DNA of 64,000 nt from Pegoplata infirma. Its lineage: Eukaryota > Arthropoda > Insecta > Diptera > Anthomyiidae. A program made the position numbers and the translations under genes. Location of the stretch: assembly GCA_963921195.1 (NCBI GenBank), contig OY992539.1, positions 214,998,314 through 215,062,313 on the forward strand, written 5' to 3'. The notes under the pieces are model-generated. The model had not been told where the DNA came from and searched no databases. It was given only the letters and a program-made list of their open reading frames with translations. This document shows, in pieces, positions 11,864 through 22,639 of this stretch (the stretch's first letter is position 1; each line of letters starts with the position of its first letter).

Positions 11864-12558
11864 CAAGTAAGAGTGTTAAATTCGGCTGTGCCGAATCTTT
11901 TATACCCTCCAACACGTTTAAAATTAAAAAAAAAAAAATCCCAGGGGCGTAATTTTTTTTCGTGGGGGGGGGGGGGGGGGGGGGTCGGCGGAGTGGGTGG
12001 GGGACACCTGTCCCCACGCTATATATGTTCACAAATTATTTGTCTATGATATTTACGCTTAAATAATAAATTTTTATCGTTATTTTTAATTAATTTCTAT
12101 AACCACGCCCCAAAAGGGGGGCTGCATGAAAAAAATCGAACTTTCGAACCCCCTTGGTCCAAGCGCAGGTCTATGAACATAATATGGCATACAAATGTTA
12201 CATTTGTTGAGCAAAAATTAAAAAAAACTCCTAAAAATATCGTATTTTTCAGGGGTCGTTTTAGTTCTTCACGGGGGAACTTTTTTCCCCCTGGTCCGAT
12301 TTTGCCCATCTTCGAACTTAACCTTACTAGTAACATAAGAGATATTCTTGCCCAATTTCAAGGGTCTAGCTCTTTTGGTTTGGACTGCATCGTTATTTCT
12401 ACAGACGGACGGACGGACGGACATCGCTAGAATGTCTTAGATTCTATCATGGATCAATATTATATATACTTTGTAGGGTCCCCGACCGATATTTCGATGT
12501 GTTACACACGGAATGACAAAGTGAGTATACCCCCATATTGTGGTTGGAGGGTATTAAA
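11864..12558 (-). mobile_element. DINE-1-like element, type C
   Basis: Full-looking copy: ACAAGTAAGAGTGTTAAATT, hairpin TTCGGCTGTGCCGAA, poly-G tract, GACGGACGGACGGACGGAC, 'tatatactttgtagggtcc' and the end 'gttggagggtatt'. Closest comparison is the copy at 11191-11727. A 3'-end remnant of a further copy follows at 12570-12606. Confidence 0.8.
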
Positions 12559-12569
12559 AATAGAGAAAA

Positions 12570-12606
12570 CAAGTGAGAGTGTTAATCTTTTGTAGCCTCC
12601 AATATG
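12570..12606 (-). mobile_element. 3'-end remnant of a type C DINE-1-like element
   Basis: 'caagtgagagtgttaatctttt' followed by 'gcctccaa' matches the first bases of type C copies, but the hairpin between them has been deleted. Confidence 0.55.
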
Positions 12607-12784
12607 TTAAAAACAAGTAGAAAAGTCAAATTCGACTTGGCCGAATCTATGAATACCCTCTAAAATGCTCTTTTTAAGTGATAGTAAAAAAACTTTTTTT
12701 TTTAGTAATTTTTGAAAAAAAAAAAATAATTTACTAAATTTGTTTTTTTGAGTGTAAAATTTTTTTCGAGTGTATTTTTTTTTC

Positions 12785-12985
12785 TTTTCACGAATATGTT
12801 CATATATGTACATGTATGTCATATATTTACATATGGGTTCACTTTACGTATATGGACGTATATGATTCATACATGATTCTGTATGCCTACAAATATGTTC
12901 ATATATGTGTCCATATATGATTCATATATGATCATATATCTTCATATATGTAGCCATATATCCTCATATATATTTCCATATACGA
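12785..12985. repeat. CATATATG-rich tandem stretch within the type B element
   Basis: About 20 degenerate repeats built on 'ttcatatatg', 'ccatatatg' and 'acatatgg'. Absent from the other two type B copies, so it is a local expansion. CATATATG is self-complementary. Confidence 0.7.
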
Positions 12986-13269
12986 ACATTTTTCACCGGG
13001 AATCTGAAATTCACGGTTTTGCTAATAACTTTTGAACCACTGAACCGATTTGTCTGAAATTCAACACAAACCAGGCCAGAGGAATGACAATTAATATATG
13101 CCAAGCTTCGGCATCCTCAGAATTGCCTTTCGAAAGTTAGCGTGTTTTTTATCTCGTAATTTCACGAAAAACCCTTGCCAAAATTCAGTCTTTTGTTCAT
13201 AACTTTTGAACCACTGGACCGATTTCGCTGAATTGCAATACCAACCTGACCAGGTAAATGCCCAACATA

Positions 13270-14566
13270 AGGAGTGAGATCATAAAAATGTTAACACACA
13301 TAAAGTTAAATAAAAAACAGACTTCTGAATTTTAAGACTTCAAACCAAATTTTTATTAAATAAAATTTAATACAAAATCATAACAAAAAAACCGCATGGA
13401 ACTCTAACCACTACGAACAAAGTTATCCACTTTTTCCGGAAACCCTCCCATTAAGGCTTTTATGGTAGTTTCTGTCACCTTTTTAGAGCAGGTGGTCCAT
13501 CTACGTTTGAAATCTTGCATGTCCTGGGAGACCTTTTTTGTGCCCTTTAATTCTTTTTTAACAAGAGCCCAATATCTCTCCACTGGCCTGAGCTCCGGGC
13601 AGTTTGGTGGATTTGCCTCTCTTGGTACAAAAACCACATTATTATCATTATACCACTCCAGCGCTTTCTTGCTGTAGTGACAAGATGCTAAATCGGGCCA
13701 AAAGTAAGTGGATACATTGTGCTGACTCAAGAACGGAAGAAGTCTCTTCTGCAAACACTCCTTGATATAAATTTCGCTCTTTATAGAGCCAGATGTCACA
13801 AATGACTGGCTTCTTTGGCCGCAGCTACATATGGCTTGCCATACTAGGAATTTTTTGGGGAATTTCGTTTGCTTTTTTGACCGAAATTTTTCCGCAACAT
13901 TTCCTCGAACATCGGAAACATAAAATTCTTGACCAGGGAGCTGCGCAAAATCAGCCAGGACATAAGTTTCGTCGTCCATTACACAACAGTTGTATTTTTT
14001 TATAAAATTTGATTTCAATTTTCTAGCTCTGGTTTTGGCCTCCAAATTTTTAAAAGCGTTTCTATCGGGAACTTTTTGAACTTTGTAGGACTTTAGTCCC
14101 GCCTTACGTTTCACTTTACGTTCAAAAAAGTCTGAGCATTGGGCTAACCGAGCTGTTTTTCTGCCAGATGTGTTAGGAGCTCTCTTAAGGATGCTTTTAA
14201 CTTTATATGCCTTACCAATGTTACGATAACCAGTTCGTTGTTCCTGTTCCCGGCTTCCTTTCAATTGTTAGGTGTTCCAGATACCTTTTTACCACTTTTG
14301 AAACTGTTTGGCGGCATACATTAGTTTCTTTGGCAATTTTTTTGTATGTCCATGTTTGGTTTTGTTGAAAATATTTAATTATTTTTGAACGCACTTTTCT
14401 TTCATCGTCCATTGTGTAAAAAATTGCAAATTAAAACTCATGATGTAAATTAATTTATTAACTGACATATTTTTAAAATGTAAACTGCCGAAAAAAAAAA
14501 ATTTGGAAGCTTTACACCAAAGTTGTAGGCAAAAATGTGTGTTAACATTTTTATGATCTCACTCCT
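13270..14566 (-). mobile_element. Tc1/mariner element of DD37E type, 1,297 bp
   Basis: Perfect 32-bp terminal inverted repeats at 13270-13301 and 14535-14566, beginning AGGAGTGAGATCATAAAAAT. A TA is duplicated at 13268-13269 and 14567-14568. The host is a type B DINE-1-like element whose empty site is visible at 20640 and near 28070, so the insertion can be dated as later than that element. Perfect repeats and a single-frameshift transposase suggest a recent insertion. Confidence 0.95.
13404..14412 (-). pseudogene. DD37E Tc1-like transposase with one frameshift
   Basis: About 336 codons, usual for the family. The N-terminal segment (14221-14412, MDDERKVRSKIIKYF...) has a helix-turn-helix (WTYKKIAKETNVCRQTVSKV) and breaks at RKPGTGT. 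The frame resumes in 13404-14264 and runs to the end. Catalytic residues are visible as VMDDETYV (first Asp), FWPDLASCHYS (second Asp) and NCPELRPVERYW (Glu in PVER). I count 37 residues between the second Asp and Glu, hence DD37E, a spacing known from mosquito ITmD37E elements. A single small indel near 14225-14260 separates the two frames. Otherwise no stops are seen. It would cut and paste the element at TA sites; as read, it cannot be made in full. Confidence 0.92.
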
Positions 14567-15130
14567 TATATGCCAAACTTCAGGAGCCTCCATAAAGTCT
14601 TTCAAAAGTTAGCGTGTTTTCAACAGACAGACAGACAGACAGACGGACGGACATCGCTCCACTCTATCACTAGAGTGGAGGATATAAAAATGTTTGTGGG
14701 GTTGAGGGGGGAGGGGGGTGTGACCCTTCCCTTAAATAAATTTTAACTAATTTAATTACTAAACTTTTTGCATTATAATAATTAAATTTTATCATTATAA
14801 AAATTATTTTTTTATATCCACGCCTACAAAAGGGGGCGGGAAGAAAAAAACGGCATTTTGTAATCCCTTGGGTCCTAGTGCAGGACCTTGATCTTATAAA
14901 ATTAATTCATTTATAAACCAAAAATACAAAAAACATGTAAAAAAATTGCGTTTTTTTAGAAGTTGATTTATATCTTCAAGGGGAAACTTTTTTTCCTGGG
15001 CCGATTTTGGTCATTTACGAACTTAACCGGCCTACGAGACACATTCGTGTCAATTTTTAGGAGTCCAGCATTTTTATTTTGGACTGAATCGTGTTTTAGA
15101 AAGACGAACGGACATTAATAGAATGACTTA

Positions 15131-15729
15131 CAAGGGAAGTCTCCCTGGTGTCACCCTCCGATCTTCATGAAATTTGGATATGTTGTTAAGAACGAAAATT
15201 AATTCGACACGTATTTTTTTTAGCGGCCCAAACTCATTTTTAGGGGGTGTCGGTTTGTATGGGGGGAAATTGACCTTTTTCCGTTTTTTACGATTTACGA
15301 CTATTTAAACAAAATTAATATAGGCATGTGTGGTATAATTTTAAAGGTATTAATAATACCTATCTCGTGGTGCTAATAACGGGCCAAAGAAGTTAATATT
15401 TTTCGACATATTAACAAAAATGTCCTAAAATTTTGGTATTTTACTCAATATGACGAAAAGTTGTGCATGTTTGAACACGTTCTTAGCACACATAGATGTG
15501 TTTTCCAAAGACCTTTCATTTGGTATGTAGCATGACTAGGTTTCTTTGCATAATATAGGAAATAAACGATAAAAACTGAAAAATGGCCTTGTATTCCCCC
15601 CTCCTTTTTACCCCCTAAATATGAATTTGGGCCGCTAAAAAAAAATACGTGTCCCTTTATTTTTTCTGATCTACAAAATAAAACCAATTCCATAAAGATC
15701 AGCGGGTGACACTAGGGAGACTTCCCTTG
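15131..15729. mobile_element. MITE, 599 bp, TTA target duplication
   Basis: Ends CAAGGGAAGTCTCCCTGGTG and, in reverse from the right, CAAGGGAAGTCTCCCTAGTG. Inverted similarity extends inward ('tgtcaccc', 'gatcttcatg', 'cccaaactcattttta' against 'aaatatgaatttgggc'). TTA at 15128-15130 and 15730-15732 flanks it, while a single TTA is present in intact type C copies ('gtcttagaatcg'). A TWA duplication is the rule for PIF/Harbinger. The termini resemble those of the element at 38888-39464. No transposase. Confidence 0.85.
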
Positions 15730-15762
15730 TTAGAATCGATTACGGATCAATAATATGTATAT

Positions 15763-16828
15763 GAGGCATTCCACACCAAATGTCCAGTGAAAAAAAACAT
15801 GTGTACCGTAAACTTTTGAATAGGTTGTATGGATAGCCCTATATGGAACTTAGAAAATTGAGTTTTTGGTTTTTCAATTTTTCAAAAACTAGGCTTAGGA
15901 GGCGTGGTCAAATATTGGAAAAATGGTCAAATTTGTGGCGAGTTGCCTTGATTAAATATTTTGCACATTAAAACTGAATGCACCACAATCTCAAAAATTT
16001 ACATTCTTATATAGTTTTGTATGGGCTATCGATTAAATTTTTTTTTTTGGATAATTTTCAGAACACGTTCTGAAATTTTCCATTTTTGAAATAAGTCAAT
16101 TTATCAAAAATCCAGCCACTTTTTTTTTATTTAAAAATTTTTTTTTTAAAGTTTAGATGTTTGTCCATCCACACAAAAAAAAATCAGAAACACGTTCTTC
16201 GGATTTTTCGAGAAAATCGCATTTGAACTTAAAATTTCATAACAATTTTGTAATTTGCTTGTATTTCTTTGTTTTATCGTTGCGAATGAGTATTACTAAT
16301 TGCATAAATATTCCTCATACGCTCTGATGAAACAAGAAAATACAAGGAAATTACTAAATTGTTATGAAATTTAAAATTCAAATGCGATTTTCTCGAAAAA
16401 AACGAAAAACGTGTTTCTGATTTTTTTTTTGTGTGGATAGACAAACATCTAAACTTAAAAAAAAAAAAAGTGGCCGGATTTTTGATACATTGACTTTTTT
16501 AAAAAATGGATAATTTCAGAACGGGTTCTGAAAATTTTCCAAAAAAAAAAATTTTAATCGATAGCCCATACAAAACTATATAAGAATGTAAATTTTTGAC
16601 ATTGTGGTGCATTCCGTTTTAATGTGATAAATATTTAATCAAGGCAACTTGCCACAAATTTTACCATTTTTCCAATATTTGACCACGCCTCCTAAGCCTA
16701 GTTTTTGAAAATTTGAAAAACCAAAAACGCAATTTTCTTAGCTTCATTTAGGGCTATCCAAACAACCTATTCAGGAATTTACGGGACACATGTTTTTCTG
16801 TAGCGCGACATTTGGTGTGGAATGCCTC
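15763..16828. mobile_element. Long foldback element, 1,066 bp, arms about 520 bp
   Basis: The left arm from GAGGCATTCCACACCAAATG is mirrored nearly base for base by the right arm ending CATTTGGTGTGGAATGCCTC. Matching internal blocks include 'ggatagccct', 'aggcttaggaggcgtggtca', 'gaatgcaccacaat', 'ttgtatgggctatcgatta' and 'tcagaaacacgtt'. The loop lies near 16270-16320. GTATAT at 15757-15762 is repeated at 16829-16834, giving an apparent 6-bp target duplication in a type C DINE-1-like element. No open frame. If transcribed it would give a hairpin RNA of roughly half a kilobase of stem. Confidence 0.88.
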
Positions 16829-16920
16829 GTATATACTTAATGGGGTCCCCGCCTGATATTTTTACGCGGTACAAACGGAATGACAAAGTGAGTGCACCCC
16901 ATGTGGTTGGAGGGTATAAA

Positions 16921-17370
16921 CAAATTCATAGAGATTGAGACAAACTTTAATTTAAACTTCATTTAAGCCAAAATCCGAAAATGTTAACCTATGGTGTCCT
17001 TCGATCAAAGTTTAGAGATTTCGGTGAAAATTTTTTAAAAATCCAAAACTTTGATCTAAGGCGCTACGAGTAAAAATTTTCAGATTTGGTCCAAATTAAT
17101 TTTAAATGAATGTTTCTATAAAGATCTATGAAAGAGTCAATAGAAATAAGTTAAGAGATTTTTTAAAAAAAATTTCTTGAACGTCGCAAAAAAACCGAAA
17201 TTTTAAACAGTTAAATCTCGGAAACGATTCGACCGATTTTAACTTTTTTTTTTTTTGATATTTGCAAGACACGTAAATTTTTTTAAATTATTTTTTTAAT
17301 TTTAAAGAAAAAATATTGAAGCTCAAGGTCATACGTTTTAAATTATTTTTATTTATTTAAATATTTCTAA
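16921..17370. repeat. Diffuse 'F' repeat family copy
   Basis: Carries 'cttcatttaagccaaaatccga', 'ggtgtccttcgatcaaagttt', 'catagagattgagacaaacttt' and 'tctcggaaacgattcgaccgatttt'. The same phrases recur, in both orientations and much diverged, at 22640-23140, 25190-25870, 26620-27850, 28620-29150 and 46290-46445. Confidence 0.6.
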
Positions 17371-17575
17371 TATTTTTCTATTCTTTGAGTAGCATCATCA
17401 GAGATAGTTAAATTTTATAAAAATCACAAAAAATCTAAAACACTATATAGTGTCTGCTACCATCGTCATTGTTATACTTAGTATATAATACAGAATTTTT
17501 GTGATTTTTTTTTTAATTTAACTATCCCTGATGATGCTTTTCAAGGAATAGAGAAATATTGGAAATATTAAATAA
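17370..17575. repeat. Hairpin of about 200 bp
   Basis: 'ttctattctttgagtagcatcatcagagatagttaaatt...aaaatcacaaaa' is mirrored by 'ttttgtgatttt...aatttaactatccctgatgatgcttttcaaggaatagagaa'. Arms are about 75 bp. A foldback remnant is likelier than a microRNA precursor given its length and AT-rich loop. Confidence 0.65.
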
Positions 17576-17579
17576 ATAA

Positions 17580-18176
17580 CAAGTAAAAAAGATAAATTCG
17601 GCCTTGCCGAATGTAGTGATACCCTCCACCATTTCAAAAAGATTATTGCAAAAAACTTTCTTTAAAGGGAAATTACTTTTGAAAAAAAAAAATAAAAACT
17701 TTTGAAAAAAAAATTCCGCGAAAAAAATTTTGGAAAAAAAATCCGCGATTTTTTTTTTCTTTTTTGTCAGAAAATATGTTCGTACTTGTTTAAATACCAT
17801 TTGGTGTTCAATTATGTTCACATATGTCAACCAGCAGCCAAATTAAAGCATTTTGTATTTTAGGTTATGTTGAATGTACTTAAATTTTTGAGGTGTCCTT
17901 ACATTTTCGTTCATAACTCTTGAACCGCTGAACCGATATCGCTCAAATGCAATACCAAACTTCTCGGGAGAACTTCCAATAAATATCTTAAGTTTCAGTC
18001 GTCTCTGTGCAATATTTTGTTCGTGATCACCATTTCCACAAACAGACAGACGGACATCGCTAGAATGTCTTAAAATCGATCGGGGATCATGAATATATAT
18101 ACTTTATGGGGTCGATGAGTTACAAACGGAATGACAAACTTATATATACCCTCTATCACTAAGTGGAGGGTATAAA
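17580..18176 (-). mobile_element. DINE-1-like element, type A
   Basis: Inverted counterpart of 9383-9969, with the same order and length. It has hairpin TTCGGCCTTGCCGAA, 'taccatttggtgttcaatta', 'gaaccgctgaaccgatatcgc', ACAGACAGACGGACATCGCT, 'actttatggggtc' and 'aagtggagggtata'. Confidence 0.82.
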
Positions 18177-19136
18177 AACTGCAATGTCCCCCCTACACTC
18201 AAGAAAAATTGGTAAATTTTTCAAATTTGTTTTAAAATTCCAAATTTACTTGTGGCAAAGCGAACTTTTTGTTAAAATCATCATTTAAACAAAGTTTTTA
18301 GAAAAAGTTTTCCACAATTAACTTAATAATTTAGCTTAGATTATATTTTTTTAGTTTATTTAACAAACAAATCTTAAAAATTTGCTCGTTGCCCCCCCAG
18401 TGGGGTGAGAATCAAAGGTTGGGAACCATTGCCTTAAAGTATTATGTATTTGTTCAATCCACCTATCCCTTAAAGTAGGCAATATAATTGTGCATTGTTT
18501 ATAAGAGAAACAAACCAAAATTAATCCCACCATAGTATTAGCTTAAATACATTTTTTCTAGGACAAAACGTTATTTCAATGATTAAAACAAAATCTTCTA
18601 AAAATGAAAATTTAAGATTTCCATTTTAAATTCTTTTTCATTATAAATTTAAAAAAAAAATTGTTTCCATTATTTTATATTTATTTTATGTACTTAAACC
18701 AAAAACCGTTTTAAAATTTATGTTTTTTTTAGAATTTTTTTTTTCAAATAAATCTTCTGTGATTTACATTTTTATGAGTTTGAGTGTTAAGGGTCATTAT
18801 AAATGTTATTTTGATAAATTATTTTGTGAAAAATTTATATTATGTATTCAACTCAAGTTACAATAGAATGAAGAGTTGTTAAAGAAATAAAATAAACATC
18901 TTTTAAACATTAAATTGTGTTTTTTATGAGTTTTTAAAACAAAATTTTGTATTTTATTGAATTGTTTGTGATTTTTGCTGTATAAGAAATTTGTTAAACA
19001 TAAAAAAGCAAATTAGAAAAAAAATTTGAATAAAAAAAACTGAAAAACAAGATTTTTGTGACTGTTGAATTTTCAAACATGACATTTTATCTCTAGTAAC
19101 CAGATTACATTCCCCCCACCTCTCACCTTATTATTG
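18177..19136. other. AT-rich DNA with a possible solo hAT terminus
   Basis: Mostly unremarkable. At about 18390-18441, 'gccccccccagtggggtgag...ggttgggaaccattg' resembles, on the reverse strand, the CARTGGTTCCCAACC terminus common in hAT elements, with its C/G-run. I could not find the partner end or an 8-bp duplication. Confidence 0.4.
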
Positions 19137-19356
19137 CGGATGAGATTTTCATGCACTAAAAAATCGAAAATATGCGCTAAAAACTCAAAATATGCACTAA
19201 AAAACCTAAAAATATGCAATAAAAAATGTCAAAATATGCACTTAAATGTTGAAAATATGGACAAAATATGCGTTTAAAACAAAAATATGCAAAAATAAGC
19301 ATTTTCACCAAAATATGAAAAAATATGCAAAAACAAATCGATGCCATTTTAACGCA
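19137..19356. repeat. AAAATATGCA short-repeat cluster
   Basis: About ten spaced copies of 'aaaatatgca' end in 'atgcaaaaacaaatcgatgccattttaacgcaa'. The same cluster with the same ending lies at 22385-22560. Repeated subterminal motifs of this type are often transposase-binding sites at element ends, which is an inference here. Confidence 0.65.
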
Positions 19357-19811
19357 AGATAATTGGTCAATATCGACTTTAGACTATGGGAAAAAAACCA
19401 TGCATTTGCATGGAAATCACATCCCAACTTATTATGCTGCTTTACTGGATCCAATAATGGATCCAAGTATAATTTTCTTTTTTTTAATTTTAACAAATTA
19501 CGCAGTAATTTGTTTCATATCATTAGGAAAATGTCAGACTTCCCATTGGGACTCTTTCCCTGTTAATAAAAACTATATCAAAATTTGTCTTTTTGTTTAA
19601 CCATTCCAAATTACTATTGTTTTAGTTGTTATCATTTTATTTGTAATTTATTTAATTTAATTATTTATGATAAATTTATTTTATTTTACTTTTTAAATAA
19701 ACTTAAAGTTTTTTTGTAAAACTTTTCTTGAACTTTTGAAATATACACATGACAAGAAGCTTTCAAATACATTTAACATTTTCAACAAATTGTTTGACTA
19801 TATTAAAGTTA
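19357..19811. other. AT-rich DNA, no gene seen
   Basis: A short hydrophobic open frame overlaps this stretch, but it has no recognisable domain, is rich in Phe/Ile from the base composition, and begins inside the short-repeat cluster. I do not call it a gene. Confidence 0.45.
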
Positions 19812-20036
19812 AAACAAGTTGAAAAGTAAACTTCGGCATTGCCGAATTCATGAATATACTTCCCAAAGCCCTAAAATATTTTAAATACAATTGAATTTGA
19901 ATAGTAAAAAAAATATTTGGAAAGAAATTTTTTTCCATAAAAAAAATTTTTTTTTGAGTAAAATTTTTTAAGAATCAAAAAAGACATATTTTTTTCGGTG
20001 TGATTTATTTTTTTAAGTCTAATTTAAAAAAAAAAA
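19812..20036 (-). mobile_element. 3' fragment of a DINE-1-like element
   Basis: Begins 'acaagttgaaaagtaaacttcggcattgccgaattcatgaatata', the terminal hairpin and adjacent sequence, then decays into T-runs and stops where the next element begins. Confidence 0.65.
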
Positions 20037-20039
20037 AAA

Positions 20040-20836
20040 CAAGTAGAAAAGTTAAATTCGACTTGGCCGAATCTATGAATACCCTCCACCTTTTTTAAGT
20101 GATAGTAAATTTTCTAACTTGCAAAAAATAACATATTGATTAGAAACATTTTATTTTGTGTAAAAAACTCTTTTTTTTTAAAGTAATTTTTGAAAAAAAA
20201 AAAAAATAATTTACTAAATTTTTTTTTGAGTGTAAAATTTGTTTTGAGTGTAAAAATTTTTTCGAGTGTATTTTTTTTTTTTAGTGTAAAAATATTTTTG
20301 AGTTACAAAAATACGTTGTTAAATATTTTTGTGACTTACCAAAGTTTTTAAAAATTGTTTAACGGGTTTTCAACACGTGAATTTAAGGTGAAACTAATCT
20401 GAAATTCACGGTTTTGCTAATAACTTTTGAACCACTGGACCGATTTGGCTGAAATTCAATACGAACCAGGCCAGAGGAATGACATCCCCAGAATTGTCTT
20501 TCAAAAGATAGCGTATTTTTTATCTCGTAAATTCACGAAAAACCATTGCCGAAATTTATTCTTTTGCTCATAACTTTTGAACCACTAGACCGATTTCGCT
20601 AGATTGCAATACCAACCTGACCAGGTAAATGCCTAACATACATGCCAAACTTCAGGAGCCTCCGTAAAGTCTTTCAAAAGTTAGCGTGTTTTCAACAGAC
20701 GGACGGACGGACATCGCTAGATCGTCTTAAAATCGATCGAGGATCATGAATATATATGCCTAGACCAATATTTCGAGGTGTTACAAACGGAATGACAAAC
20801 TTACATATACCCTCTATCACTAGAGTGGAGGGTATA
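20040..20836 (-). mobile_element. DINE-1-like element, type B, uninterrupted
   Basis: Hairpin TTCGACTTGGCCGAA, 'gaccaggtaaatgcctaacatacatgccaaacttcagg' (the site occupied by the Tc1 insertion in the copy at 12614), GACGGACGGACGGACATCGC, 'ctctatcactagagtggagg'. Serves as the empty-site control. Confidence 0.85.
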
Positions 20837-21027
20837 AAAAGTACTTCGAATGAAATTTTTTCACTGAAAACTACTAGTGTAACGTGGTGTTAACGTCAGG
20901 TTCAAATTCTACAGCAGATCAATATAATAAAAATTCAACAATTTTCAAATGTTAAACATAAAAATATAATAATAAAGAATCACTGATGAAGCTAAAATGC
21001 AGAGTCTGATTCAGAAATTTTTACTAT

Positions 21028-22247
21028 ATGTATATTAGAGTTCGTTTGGTGACTATGTCACTTCATCTGTTTATCGGATATCATCATTTTTTTAAAGGAT
21101 TTAGGGGAGCTAAAAAGAATGCCGGTATTTTTTGGGAAAAATTTTCACTCCTTGGGGTGGTTCAAAGCATCTGAAAACGCGGATTTTGAGCTGATTTTTC
21201 TGCAGAGAAAAAACGGCTGAATATATTGCAAATCTGATTTCACCAGTCTATTCTACAGCAAAAATTAAAATAATAACAGTTTTTTGAACTCTTAAAAAAG
21301 TTCCAATAACCCACAGCAGGGGGCGGAAAAATCGAGTTTTTTAAAAAAAAATGTAAATTCTTTTTTAATCATGCACGATGAAGAGGCAGTTTTTGCTAAG
21401 AAAATTTGTACAAAAAGCACCTTTCTATCACAACCCATTAAAAAGTTATAAGGCTTCAAAGTTTTTTTTCTAATGGCAAAATTATAAAACACTGACCGAA
21501 ATTTGAAAAATTTGTGGATGGGTCAGCGGTCTAGACACTCGTTTTCGATTTTCATCTCAATGCTGATTCCATATCTGGTTTCCAAAATTTTCCGTAACGT
21601 CAGGTTTTTGAGATAATTGAGGTCAAAGTTCACAAAAAACGCATTTTTGTGCATTATTGAGAGCATTTTTTATGATGTTTTTGGATAATATTCTGGGATC
21701 ATAAAACTTGTTTTCGATTAACATTTCGACGCTGATTCTGAATCTAGTTTTCATTTTTTTCTATCACGTCATGTTTTCGAGAAAATTGAGGTCAAAATTC
21801 TCAAAAAACGTGGGTTTGTCCATTTTTGAGAGCTTATAACTTTTTAACGGGTTGTGATAGAACGGAAAATTTGGTACCATTTTGTTAAGCTGAAAATGCT
21901 CTTTAATTTTACATATTTAAAAAATTAATTTAAAATGAAAATGGGAAAACCTTATATTTCCGCCCTCTGTGGTGGGTTTTTGAAACTTTTTTTTAAAGTT
22001 TGAAAAACGACCATTGTATTATTTTTTGCTGTAGAATCGACTGGTGAAATCAGATTTGCGATATATTCAGCCGTTTTTGATCTGCAGAAAAATCAGCTCA
22101 AAATTCGCGTTTTCAGATTCGTTGAACCTCCCCAAGGAGAGATTTTTCTTCCAAAAAAATACCGCCATTCTTTTTAGTTCCCCTAAATCCTTCAAAAAAA
22201 TGATGATATCCGCAGATCAAATTTTCAAAATTAACTCTAATGTATAT
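21028..22247. mobile_element. Foldback element, about 1.2 kb, arms about 420 bp
   Basis: The left arm (21028-21455) and right arm (21830-22247) are inverted copies. Paired blocks include 'ttagagtt', 'gatatcatcattttttt', 'ggatttaggggagct', 'aaaaagaatg', 'ttctgcag', 'caaatctgatttcaccag' and 'tctatcacaacccattaaaaagttata'. A loop of about 370 bp separates them and has its own internal direct repeats ('aattgaggtcaaa', 'ttcgat..acat'). No duplication clearly seen at the ends. Confidence 0.82.
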
Positions 22248-22384
22248 CTTAAAAATTTTTCAAATTTAAAAGTTATTCAATTATCAACTTCATACATTTT
22301 CAGAAAAATAATTCTTTTCAACAAATTTGTTAAAGTTTTGAAATAATTTTTAAAACAAATTAATTTCAATTATTGTTTTTGATA

Positions 22385-22560
22385 ATTTATGCCAAAATGT
22401 GCAAAAATATGCATTTAAATGTTGAAAATATGCACAGAATATGCATTTAAAACCGAAATATGCAAAATATGCATATTTACCAAAATATGCATCTTCACCA
22501 AAATATGCATATTCACCAAAATATGCAAAAACAAATCGATGTTATTTTAACGCAAATTTA
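22385..22560. repeat. AAAATATGCA short-repeat cluster, second copy
   Basis: About ten copies of 'aatatgcat/aatatgcaa', including the triple 'caccaaaatatgcat', close with 'atgcaaaaacaaatcgatgttattttaacgcaaa', as in 19137-19356. This suggests the two clusters are equivalent ends of related elements. Confidence 0.65.
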
Positions 22561-22639
22561 CTGATTCAGAAAGATAATTTCCAATATAATTTTTAGACTA
22601 TCGAAGCATACCTTCTAACATTTTGTGTAGGGTATAAAA

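Larger units (their letters stand above)
12614..14690 (-). mobile_element. DINE-1-like element, type B, split by a Tc1 insertion
   Basis: Outer parts (12614-13267 and 14569-14690) match the uninterrupted type B copies at 20040-20836 and 27856-28614. Shared parts are the hairpin TTCGACTTGGCCGAA, 'cacggttttgctaataactttt', 'tgaaccactggaccgattt', 'caacctgaccaggtaaatg', then 'gccaaacttcaggagcctcc', a GACA/GACG tract and 'ctctatcactagagtggagg'. The inserted element sits exactly at a TA that is single in the uninterrupted copies. Confidence 0.85.
14691..16920 (-). mobile_element. DINE-1-like type C element with two nested insertions
   Basis: Remaining pieces are 14691-15130, 15730-15762 and 16829-16920. 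Read through, they give the expected type C order: 'cttcaaggggaaactttttttcc', 'tttggactgaatcgtg', a shortened GACG tract, 'tagaatcgat.acggatcaataat', 'tatacttaatggggtcc', 'aaacggaatgacaaagtgagt' and 'gttggagggtataaa'. The 3' hairpin end is missing at 14691. Confidence 0.8.

Noticed and set aside
17370..17575. A microRNA precursor
   Set aside because: The stem is about 75 bp with long AT-rich loops and sits among other foldback elements; no feature specific to a microRNA.
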